64,000 nucleotides of DNA from the NCBI GenBank assembly GCA_045589455.1, contig JAZNPC010000066.1, forward strand, positions 1 through 64,000. The letters run 5' to 3'. Both the position numbers and the translations under genes were made by a program. Origin of the DNA: RGIG990 sp045589455. Lineage in GTDB: Bacteria > Verrucomicrobiota > Kiritimatiellia > RFP12 > UBA3636. The notes under the pieces were generated by a model, which saw nothing but the letters and a program-made list of their open reading frames with translations, did no database searches and was not told where the DNA came from. This document shows positions 52,266 through 61,240 of this stretch, in pieces. The stretch's first letter is position 1. Every line of letters starts with the position of its first letter.

Positions 52266-53969
52266 ATGAAAAAAATAACACTAGGTATTGCAGTAATATC
52301 TCTATGTTGTAGTATTGCCTTTGGTCAAAATATTACAGACATTCTTAAAGTAAAAAAAGAATTGCGTTTTAATGATGATGGCACATTTAAGATACTCGTT
52401 CTAGGCGATATTCAGTCAAGTAGTTCTCCACTACAAGAATCTAATCAAGAGAATATTCGAATACTTGTAGAGAAAGAAAAACCTGATTTGGTATTGTTTG
52501 CTGGTGATAATTCAATAAGAATGAACACAGAACAAAAACTCCGTACATACATTCAAAGTATGGTTGGATATATTGAAAAGATGCAAATTCCTTGGGCTCA
52601 TGTTTATGGTAACCATGATCATGAAGGCGCTCTTTCTAAAGAAGATCAGGAGAAGATATATGAAAGCTTTGAATGGTGTGTTACAGAGCGCGGACCAACA
52701 GATATTGCTGGCGTAGGTAATTGTGTACTTCCTGTGCTAGGGTCTGATTCTGATATGCCTGTGTTCAATGTTTGGGCATTAGATTCCGGAACGTATCTTC
52801 CTGAATATGTTCTAAAGCAACTAGCACCAAAAACTTCTCCATATAGAGGTGCCGGCTCAATAGGCTATGATTATATTCGTCCAAACCAGATCGCATGGTA
52901 TGTTGAAACCTCAAAGATGCTAGAAGAATATGCAGGAAAGAAGGTTCCTGGTCTTATGGTTTTCCATATTCCTCTTCAAGAATCCTTCTTCGCATGGGAA
53001 AATCGTGAAGGTTTAGAATATACAGGAGAAAAGCGCGAAGGCGTTTGCGCTTCAATAGTAAACTCTGGCTTGTTCGCAACGATTCTTGAGCGTGGTGATG
53101 TAAAAGCAATTGTTAATGGACATGATCATATTAATGACTATATGGTTAAGTATATGGGCGTAATTTTGTCCTTCTGCTCAACCCCATCAACTGGTTCATA
53201 CCATAATAAAGATATTCTTGGCGGAAGAGTGTTTGTTATAAACGAAGATTCTCCTGAAAATGTTACAACCTACATGTCATATCTTAATAGAGAGCCAGAA
53301 AATACAAGTGATTTAGAGCCAATTGATGAATCAACTACTATTGATTTTGATAATATGCAGCCAAAGGTTACTGTGTCTGGCTATGATGGAGCTAATGGTG
53401 ATTTTATCGCCAAGGTCACAAAAATTTCATTGGCAAATAATCGTGGTGTAGATGGAACTAAGGCATTATCTGTAAATGTAACTGATTTTAACAATAGTGC
53501 ATATTTAAATAATTTTGAGCTCCACATTCCGTTCCCAGAATCATCCGTAGGAACAATTGGAGAAGCAAAATACATCAAGGTCTATATGGATTTTACTGGT
53601 GCTGATTCTAAAATTGATTTCCGTAAGGCATGTGTTGGATTTTTCAAAAACAAATCAATGATAGGTCCATACCGAACAGATGATAATGATAATAGTAAAC
53701 CAGCTTTCTATTATAAGGCTGATGGTGCTTCCTCTTGGAAGACAATGAAGCATGGAGGCGATGGTTGCTTTGGTTCTGCAGAGGGGGCATCTGTTAAGGG
53801 CTTAAAGGGCTGGTTTGCATTCCCAATAGCAGATATGTATTCAGGAGCAACAAAGCCAAATGAAAATACACCAATATACGGAGTATATTTCTATTTCTGC
53901 TTATCAAATCCATCAATGGCTAATAACGCTTTCTTTATAGATGATATCTCATTTGTAAAAGAGCTATAA
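52266..53969 (+). CDS. Secreted metallophosphoesterase, copy 2
   Basis: A 567-residue exported paralogue of the gene at 26653-28374, with signal MKKITLGIAVISLCCSIAFG. Motifs align with copy 1: GDIQ (D48, Q50), AGDN, GNHDH, FHIP and GHDH. The histidine of the first motif, H50 in copy 1, is Q50 here, which may change metal occupancy or specificity; several phosphatase subfamilies carry DxQ. The same C-terminal beta domain follows (KVYMDFTGADSKIDF, KGWFAFPIADM). TAGGAA precedes ATG 52266. It lies next to an esterase and a GH3 gene, which supports a role in glycan-phosphate use. Confidence 0.9.
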   Translation: MKKITLGIAVISLCCSIAFGQNITDILKVKKELRFNDDGTFKILVLGDIQSSSSPLQESNQENIRILVEKEKPDLVLFAGDNSIRMNTEQKLRTYIQSMVGYIEKMQIPWAHVYGNHDHEGALSKEDQEKIYESFEWCVTERGPTDIAGVGNCVLPVLGSDSDMPVFNVWALDSGTYLPEYVLKQLAPKTSPYRGAGSIGYDYIRPNQIAWYVETSKMLEEYAGKKVPGLMVFHIPLQESFFAWENREGLEYTGEKREGVCASIVNSGLFATILERGDVKAIVNGHDHINDYMVKYMGVILSFCSTPSTGSYHNKDILGGRVFVINEDSPENVTTYMSYLNREPENTSDLEPIDESTTIDFDNMQPKVTVSGYDGANGDFIAKVTKISLANNRGVDGTKALSVNVTDFNNSAYLNNFELHIPFPESSVGTIGEAKYIKVYMDFTGADSKIDFRKACVGFFKNKSMIGPYRTDDNDNSKPAFYYKADGASSWKTMKHGGDGCFGSAEGASVKGLKGWFAFPIADMYSGATKPNENTPIYGVYFYFCLSNPSMANNAFFIDDISFVKEL

Positions 53970-54066
53970 TAAAAGCAAAAAAACTAATAAAAGCAATTGA
54001 TTTTATAGTATTGGATAAAGTAAAATTTTAATACATAAATTTAAATAAAATCCCTGGAGAATAATA

Positions 54067-56292
54067 ATGGAAAATATCCCTTTGTATAAGGACGCTTCTC
54101 AGTCAGTAGAAGCACGCGTGGAAGATTTGCTAAGTCGCATGACAATGGAAGAAAAGATTGGTCAGATGACACAGTCTTACGGTGGCGAGTATGCATCAGA
54201 AGAAGAGTATGTTGCAGCAATTCGTGCTGGTAAGATTGGCTCTCGTATTGGCTGCGACACCCCATGGGCAGGCTCAGCACCTGTTAAAGGTATCAATGTT
54301 CAGCAGTCTAATGAACACCAGAAGGTTGCTGTTGAAGAGTCTCGCCTAGGTATTCCTCTAATTAATGGTCGTGATATTATTCATGGTCACCGCACAGTTG
54401 CTCCAATTCCTCTAGCTCAGGCAGCAAGCTTTGACCCTGAAGAGGTAAAGGCATCAGCACGCAGAGCAGCTATTGAGTGTTCTGCACAGAGCATCCATTG
54501 GACATTTGCTCCGATGATGGATATCTGCCGCAACCCAAAATGGGGTCGTGTTATTGAGACTCTTGGTGAGGATCCATACCTAGCAGAGGAAATGGCTGTT
54601 GCAATGACACAGGGCTTCCAGGGCGATGATCAGACAAAAGAGGATTGCATTGCTGCTTGTGCAAAGCACTTTGCTGGCTACGGCTATGCAGAGGGTGGCC
54701 GCGATTATGATGCAAGTGAGATTTCTCGTGGCACATTGCACAACGTTGTATTGCGCCCATTCAAGGCAGCTGTTACACGTGGTAAGATTTCCACAATTAT
54801 GACAAGCTTCCAGGACAATGGTGGCACACCTTCTTCTTCTTCAAATTTCCTACTTCGCGAGATGCTACGCGAGGGATGGGGCTTTGATGGCTTTGTAGTT
54901 AGTGACTGGGGTTCAATCCAGCAGGTAGAGCTATGGGGCGCTGCTCAGGATAAGAAGGATGTTGTTCGCAAGTGCTTGCTAGCTGGCGTAAATATGGAAA
55001 TGATTAACAATCTATATCCAAAGTATGTCAAGGAGCTAGTAGAGGAGGGTTCTGTACCTCAGCAAGTAGTTGATGATTTAGTTCGTGGTATTCTACGTAT
55101 TAAGTTCCGCCTAGGCTTGTTTGAAAAGCCATATGTTGATATTGAAGAGCGAGCAAAGGATATTCGCACACCAGAGGCAATCGCTTCTGTACGTAAGCAA
55201 GCAGCAAATTGCATGGTTCTTGCAGAGAATGATGGTATCCTTCCTCTTGAGGGCGATAAGCTAAAGGGCTTACGCATTGCTCTTGTTGGTCCTATGGTTA
55301 ATGAGCGCCGCACAATGGGTGGTGCATGGAATACAGGAGGCTTTACTGAGGAGTTTGCAACAATTCACGAGGCTTTCAAGGAAGCATCAGAAAAGTATGG
55401 CTTTAAGCTAATCGTTCATGATTCTGAAATTTGGGATTCCCAGATTCGTCATGCTCAATTCTTGGCAGATTTAGTAATCTGCTGTGTTGGTGAGCATTGT
55501 GATATGACTGGTGAGATGCCTTCTCTATCTCATTATCGTTTGCCAATTGGTCAGGACGAAATGATTGGCGAAGTACGTAAGATTGGCAAGCCATTTATCG
55601 TTGTTTGCACATCTGGTCGCCCATTACCTGTTCCAAATGCACGTGACTTTGCAGATGCATTGCTTTATACATGGCATGGTGGCACAGAGACAGCTCGTGC
55701 AATTACAGATGTTATCTTCGGTGAGGCAGAGCCAACAGGCCGCTTCCCAATGACAGTTCCTGAGCATGAGGGTCAAATTCCAATTTATTATGGACGCAAG
55801 ATTCCTGGTAAGGTTGTTGAGTGCAACAAGGATCGTTTCAACAAGGAGCGTAAAGGTCAACTAGATCGTCCATGGGTATATGGTTCATACGATTTCTTTG
55901 AGCCAATGTATCCATTCGGCTATGGCTTGAGCTATACAGAGTTTGCTTTGTCTGACATTAAGCTTGCAGCAGAGGAAATTCCTTATGGCTCAACAAATAA
56001 GGTCACAGCAGTTGTTGAGAATATTGGTGAGCGCGCTGGTACAACAGTTGTTCAGTGCTATCTGAACGATCCTCGTGCATTAATTTCTCGCCCTTGCAAG
56101 GAGCTAATCGGCTTCAAGAAGATACGCCTAGAGGCAGGTGAGAAGCGTGAGATTGAGTTCGAGATTGGTGAGCCAGCAATGGGCTTCTATGATGAAAATG
56201 GCGTACGCCATGTAGAGGCAGGCTTATTCAAGATTGGCGTTGGCTTTGACAGTGACGTTGATTTGGATCTAAGCTTCACAATGGCAGAATAA
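54067..56292 (+). CDS. Glycoside hydrolase family 3 beta-glycosidase
   Basis: A 741-residue GH3 enzyme. The nucleophile is D280 in FVVSDWGS. The KHFAGYG motif, RVIETLGEDPYL and PIPLAQAASFDPE identify the catalytic barrel, and a C-terminal fibronectin-III-like domain closes it (EFEIGEPAMGFYDENG, RLEAGEKREIEFEIG). GH3 enzymes release glucose, xylose or N-acetylglucosamine from beta-linked oligosaccharides. No signal peptide is seen, which suggests intracellular action. TGGAGAAT precedes ATG 54067. It ends at a terminator hairpin. The exact sugar is not resolved. Confidence 0.92.
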   Translation: MENIPLYKDASQSVEARVEDLLSRMTMEEKIGQMTQSYGGEYASEEEYVAAIRAGKIGSRIGCDTPWAGSAPVKGINVQQSNEHQKVAVEESRLGIPLINGRDIIHGHRTVAPIPLAQAASFDPEEVKASARRAAIECSAQSIHWTFAPMMDICRNPKWGRVIETLGEDPYLAEEMAVAMTQGFQGDDQTKEDCIAACAKHFAGYGYAEGGRDYDASEISRGTLHNVVLRPFKAAVTRGKISTIMTSFQDNGGTPSSSSNFLLREMLREGWGFDGFVVSDWGSIQQVELWGAAQDKKDVVRKCLLAGVNMEMINNLYPKYVKELVEEGSVPQQVVDDLVRGILRIKFRLGLFEKPYVDIEERAKDIRTPEAIASVRKQAANCMVLAENDGILPLEGDKLKGLRIALVGPMVNERRTMGGAWNTGGFTEEFATIHEAFKEASEKYGFKLIVHDSEIWDSQIRHAQFLADLVICCVGEHCDMTGEMPSLSHYRLPIGQDEMIGEVRKIGKPFIVVCTSGRPLPVPNARDFADALLYTWHGGTETARAITDVIFGEAEPTGRFPMTVPEHEGQIPIYYGRKIPGKVVECNKDRFNKERKGQLDRPWVYGSYDFFEPMYPFGYGLSYTEFALSDIKLAAEEIPYGSTNKVTAVVENIGERAGTTVVQCYLNDPRALISRPCKELIGFKKIRLEAGEKREIEFEIGEPAMGFYDENGVRHVEAGLFKIGVGFDSDVDLDLSFTMAE

Positions 56293-56321
56293 GTAAACAT
56301 TAAATCATAACGTTTACGAAT

Positions 56322-56388
56322 AGTGCATGAAACTAATTCGAGCTTTTCTTTAAAAGACATTCGATGAGTTTCATGCACTTTATTTTTG
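56322..56388 (+). terminator. Terminator after the GH3 gene
   Basis: A 13-bp stem AGTGCATGAAACT / AGTTTCATGCACT (56322-56334, 56367-56379) closes a large loop that contains a small CTTTT/AAAAG hairpin and is followed by TTATTTTTG. A separate GTAAAC/GTTTAC inverted repeat (56293-56298, 56312-56317) is nearby. Confidence 0.65.
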
Positions 56389-56419
56389 ATAAATATCACT
56401 TAGAGAGATTATTCTTTTC

Positions 56420-57856
56420 ATGAAAACAAAAATTGCTATTGCAAGACCATTTGAAGGTGTGCCTAAAATTACGCTTTCAACAGTAATAGGAGCATCTGCT
56501 AAAAAGCCAATACTTTATCGCATTCCTGTTATTGGTAAAAGACCAATGGAGTATTCTGTTGCTGGGTTACCGGACGGATTATCATTAAAGGATAACATAC
56601 TTTCTGGAATGATAGAGAATGATGGTCGCTATGAAATGTTTATTTCAGCAAAGAATGCTCTAGGAGAGACAAAGAAAAGAATTATACTAGAAATTGCAGA
56701 CCAGAATGTTCTCGTAACCCCATTGATGGGATATACCACATGGAATGCTTTTGCGAGTGACGTAACTCAAAATGATGTTGAAGGTATTGCAAACCGACTA
56801 GTTGAGCTAGGGATAACCGAATATGGCTACAGCTATGTAAATACAGACTCTGGCTGGCAAAAGGAATATGGTGGCAAGTTTGATGCAGTAATGCCTAATA
56901 GTAAATTCCCAAATATGAGGGGTATGACAGATTATATTCATTCCTTGGGGTTAAAGTGTGGAATTTATTCTACACCAATGCTCACAGCATGGGGCTGCCC
57001 AAAAGAATTTGAAGCAATACCAGGCTGCACTCAAGGAGAGCCAGACCATCGATTCTCCATGATAAATGGAGGAATTGGTGTGATCCGTAAAGAAAAGAAC
57101 AATGCATTGCAATTTGAAGATTGGGGCTTTGATTACCTAAAGTATGATTGGGCGCCAACTGATCCCATAAATGCCGATTTAATGCGCTCAGAGCTAGTAA
57201 AGCTTTCTAGAGACTTTGGGTTTTGTGTCACAGTGCAAGCCATAAAAGGCTATCCATATTGGTCAAAGTATTGTCATTCCTATCGTTCAAATAAAGACTC
57301 CTATTGTTATTGGGATAATTTGGTTGAAAACTATACCACATACTTCAATTTTATGGAGGATGTTTGCAAGGGGCATTATTTTGATTTAGATATGCTTGAT
57401 ATTGGCACCTGCAGAGCCCATCATATTGCTAACTTGTTGACAGATGATGAGAAGATTATGGCGTTTACAATGCGTGCATTTTTCAATTCACCAATTCAAA
57501 TAAGTAGTACTCTTGAAAATATTTCAGATTTAGAGCTTTCTATATATTGTAACGAAGAAATTTTGGCAATTAACCAAGATTGCGCCTTCAATACATCATT
57601 GCCAGTAGTAAGGGTTAATGAAGGTGGGCATAAATATGATATTTTTGAAAAGCAATTAGAGGATGGCTCTTATGCTTATGCCATATTTAATCTAGGGGAA
57701 GTAGCGGAGTGCATAAAAACAACTTCAGAGTCCTCCACCATTAGAGATGTTTGGTCTAAAGAAGACATTTCCCATACTGGTTGTGCTTCTATAACCGTGT
57801 ATCAACATGCTGTGAAGGTTATAAAAACGGATAAAAAAACAACTTTTAAAATATAG
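56420..57856 (+). CDS. Glycoside hydrolase family 27-like with Ig domain
   Basis: A 478-residue enzyme. Residues 1-95 form a putative Ig-like domain (EYSVAGLPDGLSLKDNILSG), as seen at the N-terminus of several GH27 and GH97-type proteins. The GH27 barrel follows: MGYTTWNAFASDVT, YSYVNTDSGWQ, and the nucleophile region DYLKYDWAPTD, with DLDMLDIGTC as the usual later motif. The family cleaves terminal alpha-galactose or alpha-N-acetylgalactosamine. No signal peptide was found, and its start has only GAGAG upstream. It follows the GH3 terminator, so it may be transcribed separately. Confidence 0.85.
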   Translation: MKTKIAIARPFEGVPKITLSTVIGASAKKPILYRIPVIGKRPMEYSVAGLPDGLSLKDNILSGMIENDGRYEMFISAKNALGETKKRIILEIADQNVLVTPLMGYTTWNAFASDVTQNDVEGIANRLVELGITEYGYSYVNTDSGWQKEYGGKFDAVMPNSKFPNMRGMTDYIHSLGLKCGIYSTPMLTAWGCPKEFEAIPGCTQGEPDHRFSMINGGIGVIRKEKNNALQFEDWGFDYLKYDWAPTDPINADLMRSELVKLSRDFGFCVTVQAIKGYPYWSKYCHSYRSNKDSYCYWDNLVENYTTYFNFMEDVCKGHYFDLDMLDIGTCRAHHIANLLTDDEKIMAFTMRAFFNSPIQISSTLENISDLELSIYCNEEILAINQDCAFNTSLPVVRVNEGGHKYDIFEKQLEDGSYAYAIFNLGEVAECIKTTSESSTIRDVWSKEDISHTGCASITVYQHAVKVIKTDKKTTFKI

Positions 57857-57947
57857 TAGTTGAAGGTTTTTTATTTGCAATCTATTTTGCTTCAGTGAAA
57901 ACTATATAAAAACCATTCTTTTTTATGTCATTTTTGCATGTTTTTTA

Positions 57948-57976
57948 TTGCTTTTTTAGGTGTTTTAAGGCAAAAT
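57948..57976 (+). promoter_or_regulatory. Possible promoter of the AsmA-like gene
   Basis: TTGCTT (57948-57953) and CAAAAT (57971-57976) are 17 bases apart, about 45 bases before ATG 58022. The -10 decamer GCAAAATATT is the same as at 4988-4997. Confidence 0.4.
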
Positions 57977-58021
57977 ATTAGCGTAAATTGGGTTTACTTA
58001 TAAATAGTAGGAGTTTTTATT

Positions 58022-58975
58022 ATGTTGGACTATAGAAGAATTAGAAGATTTATTTTGTGGGTTGGAGCAATTTATCTAAGTTTATATTGTCTTAGTTGTT
58101 TGTTTGTTCGCTCTGGATGGGGTAGAGCGGTAATTGCAGACTATATTAGTTCCAAGACTAGTTGCAATGTTAAAATAGAAAAAACTTCATTGACTTGGGG
58201 TCTTAAGATTAGAGCAGAGAATGTACAAATCTTTGCAGATGATAAGGAGCAAATAGAATTGTTCTCTGCACGCACTTTGATATACGGATGGGGTGATTTA
58301 GAGGCTCGCCGTGTTACTGTATTAGCAGATTTTGATACTCAAGACTTACCTTTTACATCTTATCTTCATAAATTTGGTTCAGAAGAAGAATTTTACGATG
58401 TAGAAAAGCTTAATGAATTTTCATTGTCACTTTTTGAAACATTTGATGAGGTTATTCTTACTGATGTTGCGATAGAGCTTAAAATTAATGGTAAGACAGA
58501 GAATCACCAACTTACTAAGTTTACAAAGTCAATTGTTTCATTACCAAATAAGAAGGATGTATTTTTCTTCGAACTAGGAGATAATTTGTGCTGGATGGCT
58601 AATTCATATGGAAAAATTATTTCTGTAATTAGACCTATGGATGAAAAAGAATCAACAATAACAGAAGTAGTCCAACCAGAAGCACCAGCAGCGGAAGCAC
58701 CTGCAGTAGAGGCACCAGCAGCGGAAGCTCCAGTAGCGGAAGCACCTGCAGCGGAAGCACCAGCAGCAGAGACACCAGCAGCGGAAGCACCTGCAGTAGA
58801 GGCACCAGCAGCAGAAGCACCGGCAGCAGAAGCCCCAGCAGCGGAAGCACCAGCAGCGGAAGCACCTGCAGCTGCAGCGGAAGCACCTGCAGCAGAGGCA
58901 CCAGCAGCAGAAGCACCAGCAGCGGAAGCACCAGCAGCGGAAGCACCAGCAGCAGAGGCACCAGCAGTTAAATAA
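58022..58975 (+). CDS. AsmA-like protein with EAPAA repeat tail
   Basis: A 317-residue protein. Residues 1-32 are a membrane anchor (FILWVGAIYLSLYCLSCLF), and the next part (YISSKTSCNVKIEKTSLTWGLKIRAENV, about 42-69) resembles the start of AsmA/DUF748-type envelope proteins that span the periplasm. From residue 220 to 316 there are 19 copies of EAPAA, with a few EAPAV, EAPVA and ETPAA variants and one seven-residue unit. This alanine/proline-rich tail is probably extended in the periplasm. TAGGAG precedes ATG 58022. kdsB follows, which suggests a link to lipopolysaccharide or envelope assembly. The function is inferred. Confidence 0.75.
   Translation: MLDYRRIRRFILWVGAIYLSLYCLSCLFVRSGWGRAVIADYISSKTSCNVKIEKTSLTWGLKIRAENVQIFADDKEQIELFSARTLIYGWGDLEARRVTVLADFDTQDLPFTSYLHKFGSEEEFYDVEKLNEFSLSLFETFDEVILTDVAIELKINGKTENHQLTKFTKSIVSLPNKKDVFFFELGDNLCWMANSYGKIISVIRPMDEKESTITEVVQPEAPAAEAPAVEAPAAEAPVAEAPAAEAPAAETPAAEAPAVEAPAAEAPAAEAPAAEAPAAEAPAAAAEAPAAEAPAAEAPAAEAPAAEAPAAEAPAVK
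58679..58972 (+). repeat. 15-bp tandem repeat encoding EAPAA
   Basis: About 19 near-identical 15-base units (GCAGAAGCACCAGCA-like) lie in one frame, with one 21-base variant. Because the unit is a multiple of three, slippage changes tail length without breaking the frame. The reverse strand also stays open across the tract, which is a by-product of the composition. Confidence 0.9.
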
Positions 58976-59025
58976 TACTTCATCGATACTTCTACTTTAA
59001 TTAAGAATAATTTGAGGATTTAAAT

Positions 59026-59766
59026 ATGAAAATTATAGGCGTTATACCTTCCCGTTGGGGCTCAACTCGTTTCCCAGGTAAAAGCTTAGCTCTAATTTGT
59101 GGAAAGCCTCTTGTATGCTGGGTGGCAGAGTCTTGCCTAAAAGCTAAACTACTAGATGAAGTTGTTGTTGCAACAGATGATACACGTATTGCAGAAGCCC
59201 TAAAAGACATTAATGTTCGCGTTGCTATGACACGCCCTGATCATCCATCTGGAACAGATCGCGTTGCAGAAGCAGCAAATGCAGCAGATGATGATATTAT
59301 TATTAATATCCAAGGTGATGAGCCTCTAATTAATCCTGATTTGATTGATGATGTTGCTCGTAAGCTCCGTGATGAGCCACAGTGGCAAATGTCAACAGCC
59401 TGTGCACCAATTAATACAATTGATGAGCTTAATGCACCAACAATTGTTAAGGTCGTTCTTGATGGTGCAGATGGAGCTCTATATTTCTCCCGCCTACCAG
59501 TGCCTTATAAGCGTGATGGAGAGATAGATATTTCTTCTGGATTATATCAGCGCCATATTGGTATTTATGGCTATCGTGGAGCATTCTTAAAACGTTTCAT
59601 TTCTGAGCCTCAATGTATTCTTGAAAAGACAGAAAGCCTAGAGCAACTACGTGCTATGTATATTGGCGGAAGAATTGGTGTGGTTCGCACAACAGAAAAG
59701 GGCATTGGTGTGGACCGCCCTGAAGATATTGAAGTTGTTGAGCGCATAATTAGAGGAGAAGCCTAA
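59026..59766 (+). CDS. kdsB: CMP-KDO synthetase
   Basis: 3-deoxy-manno-octulosonate cytidylyltransferase (246 residues) activates KDO with CTP for inner-core lipopolysaccharide. It has the N-terminal IPSRWGSTRFPGKSLALICGKPL, the VVVATDD motif, the HPSGTDRVAEA and NIQGDEPLI blocks, and YFSRLPVPY, all standard for KdsB. GAGGAT precedes ATG 59026. Its stop codon TAATG overlaps the kdsA start by one base. It is complete and unremarkable in length. Confidence 0.97.
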   Translation: MKIIGVIPSRWGSTRFPGKSLALICGKPLVCWVAESCLKAKLLDEVVVATDDTRIAEALKDINVRVAMTRPDHPSGTDRVAEAANAADDDIIINIQGDEPLINPDLIDDVARKLRDEPQWQMSTACAPINTIDELNAPTIVKVVLDGADGALYFSRLPVPYKRDGEIDISSGLYQRHIGIYGYRGAFLKRFISEPQCILEKTESLEQLRAMYIGGRIGVVRTTEKGIGVDRPEDIEVVERIIRGEA

Positions 59767-60608
59767 TGGTTAAAACAAAGGTAGTTAGCACCGGTGGTGA
59801 ATTTGCTGTAAAAGCAGGAGGAAAGAATCCTCTTCTTCTAATGGCTGGACCTTGTGTTATCGAAAGCCGAGAGAAATGCTTTAAGCTTGCAGAGAAGCTA
59901 AAGAAGTTTGCTGTAAAAAATAATGTATCCTATATTTTTAAGGCTTCCTTTGATAAGGCAAACCGTTCATCAGTTGATGCATTTCGTGGTCCAGGCATTG
60001 TAGAAGGCTTGGAGATTCTTGGGGAAATCCGCAACACATTTGGTATGCCTGTTGTTACTGATATTCATGAGCCTTGGCAAGCAGAAATTGCAGCAAAGTA
60101 TGTTGATGTTCTTCAGATACCTGCATTTTTGTGCCGTCAAACAGATTTACTTATTGCAGCAGGTGAAACAGGCTGTGTTGTTAATGTAAAGAAGATGCAA
60201 TGCTTGGCAGCTGAAGATATGGCCCAAGTAATTAAAAAGCTTGAATCTACAGGCAATAAGCGCATTATGCTTACTGAGCGCGGAGAATCCTTTGGCTATC
60301 GTAATCTTGTTGCAGATATGCGCAATATGATGATTTTGAAGGAATTTGGATATCCTGTAATTTTCGATGCAACTCATTCGGTGCAGCGCCCAGGAGCTCT
60401 AGGCACAGGAAGTGGCGGTGATGGTAAGTGGGCTCCTGCACTTGCTCGTGCTGCAGTTGCTACAGGTGCTTGTGATGGTGTCTTTATTGAGACTTATGAA
60501 AATCCTGCAGAAGCTCTCTCAGATGGAGCAAATGCGCTTGCATTTAAGGCATTACCTGAACTATGGTCACAGCTTGTTGCTATCAATGTAATTGCAAGAG
60601 GAAAGTAA
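59766..60608 (+). CDS. kdsA: KDO-8-phosphate synthase
   Basis: The 280-residue enzyme condenses phosphoenolpyruvate and arabinose-5-phosphate to KDO-8-phosphate. Recognisable segments are MAGPCVIESREKC, the FKASFDKANRSS substrate loop, RGPGIVEGLEIL, DIHEPWQAE, and DATHSVQRPG. A cysteine in AGPC near residue 31 is in the position of the metal-binding cysteine of metal-dependent KdsA. It is coupled to kdsB by a one-base overlap. The gene kdsD or an arabinose-5-phosphate isomerase is not in the window. Confidence 0.96.
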   Translation: MVKTKVVSTGGEFAVKAGGKNPLLLMAGPCVIESREKCFKLAEKLKKFAVKNNVSYIFKASFDKANRSSVDAFRGPGIVEGLEILGEIRNTFGMPVVTDIHEPWQAEIAAKYVDVLQIPAFLCRQTDLLIAAGETGCVVNVKKMQCLAAEDMAQVIKKLESTGNKRIMLTERGESFGYRNLVADMRNMMILKEFGYPVIFDATHSVQRPGALGTGSGGDGKWAPALARAAVATGACDGVFIETYENPAEALSDGANALAFKALPELWSQLVAINVIARGK

Positions 60609-60615
60609 AAAGAAT

Positions 60616-61239
60616 ATGCGTTTAGACTTTGCTAAGAAAAAGCAGCACAAAAAGCATGATTATACACCAACATTTCCATGTTTGGCGTTATATGCTGTGC
60701 TATTTATTTTTAGCATTGTAATTATGATTTCCGATGCTTGTGCCACAAATACGGTTGCTCAAGTGACGCCATCAATCATTGACCCATCAATAATCGAATT
60801 CCCTCAAAGTATAAATGAAGAAGATACTATTGTTGATCTTGGTGTAGCTTTGCAGCGTCATAAAAGTGGACGTATAAAAACCTATTTTCAAGCCGGTAAG
60901 GCATGGCAGATTGGTGAAGATGCACTCTCCTTGACAAGTAATTTTAAAAATGGAACATATGCAGCAAAAGATGGAATAGTAATTACAATGCTCGATGAAA
61001 AGGGTGATAGAGAGTTTTGGATTAATGCTGAAAAAGCCTGTGTTTCAATTGATGAAAGCACAACAACCTGCATCGGTAAATGCTTTGGTTTCGTTAAATT
61101 AGAAAGCCCAGATATTGAAATTTTTGGAACAAATCTTTTACTTTTTAATACCTCGTCAACAAATGTTTTAACGATAGAGCATAATGCTACTTTGCGCTTG
61201 AAGAGTTTAAATCCAGATTCGCTAGAAGGAAAAAAATAA
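60616..61239 (+). CDS. lptC: LptC-like membrane-anchored protein
   Basis: A 207-residue protein with a lysine-rich N-terminus and one membrane helix (LALYAVLFIFSIVIMISDACA, about 25-45), then a periplasmic beta-jellyroll-like domain (DLGVALQRHKSGRIKTYFQAGKA). LptC is bitopic and hands lipopolysaccharide from LptBFG to LptA. Sequence identity to LptC is low, so assignment relies on topology, size and position between kdsA and lptA. ATG 60616 is preferred; the frame is open from 60592 inside kdsA. Its stop codon is one base before the lptA start. Confidence 0.75.
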   Translation: MRLDFAKKKQHKKHDYTPTFPCLALYAVLFIFSIVIMISDACATNTVAQVTPSIIDPSIIEFPQSINEEDTIVDLGVALQRHKSGRIKTYFQAGKAWQIGEDALSLTSNFKNGTYAAKDGIVITMLDEKGDREFWINAEKACVSIDESTTTCIGKCFGFVKLESPDIEIFGTNLLLFNTSSTNVLTIEHNATLRLKSLNPDSLEGKK

Positions 61240-61240
61240 A

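Noticed and set aside
58679..58972. Regular 15-base units resembling a CRISPR array
   Set aside because: Units are contiguous with no unique spacers and encode a repeated peptide in frame; no cas gene is present.
58504..58983. Long open frame on the minus strand across the EAPAA tract (AGASA repeats)
   Set aside because: It is the antisense of a 15-base tandem repeat that has no stop codon in several frames. There is no ribosome-binding site and no non-repeat protein content.
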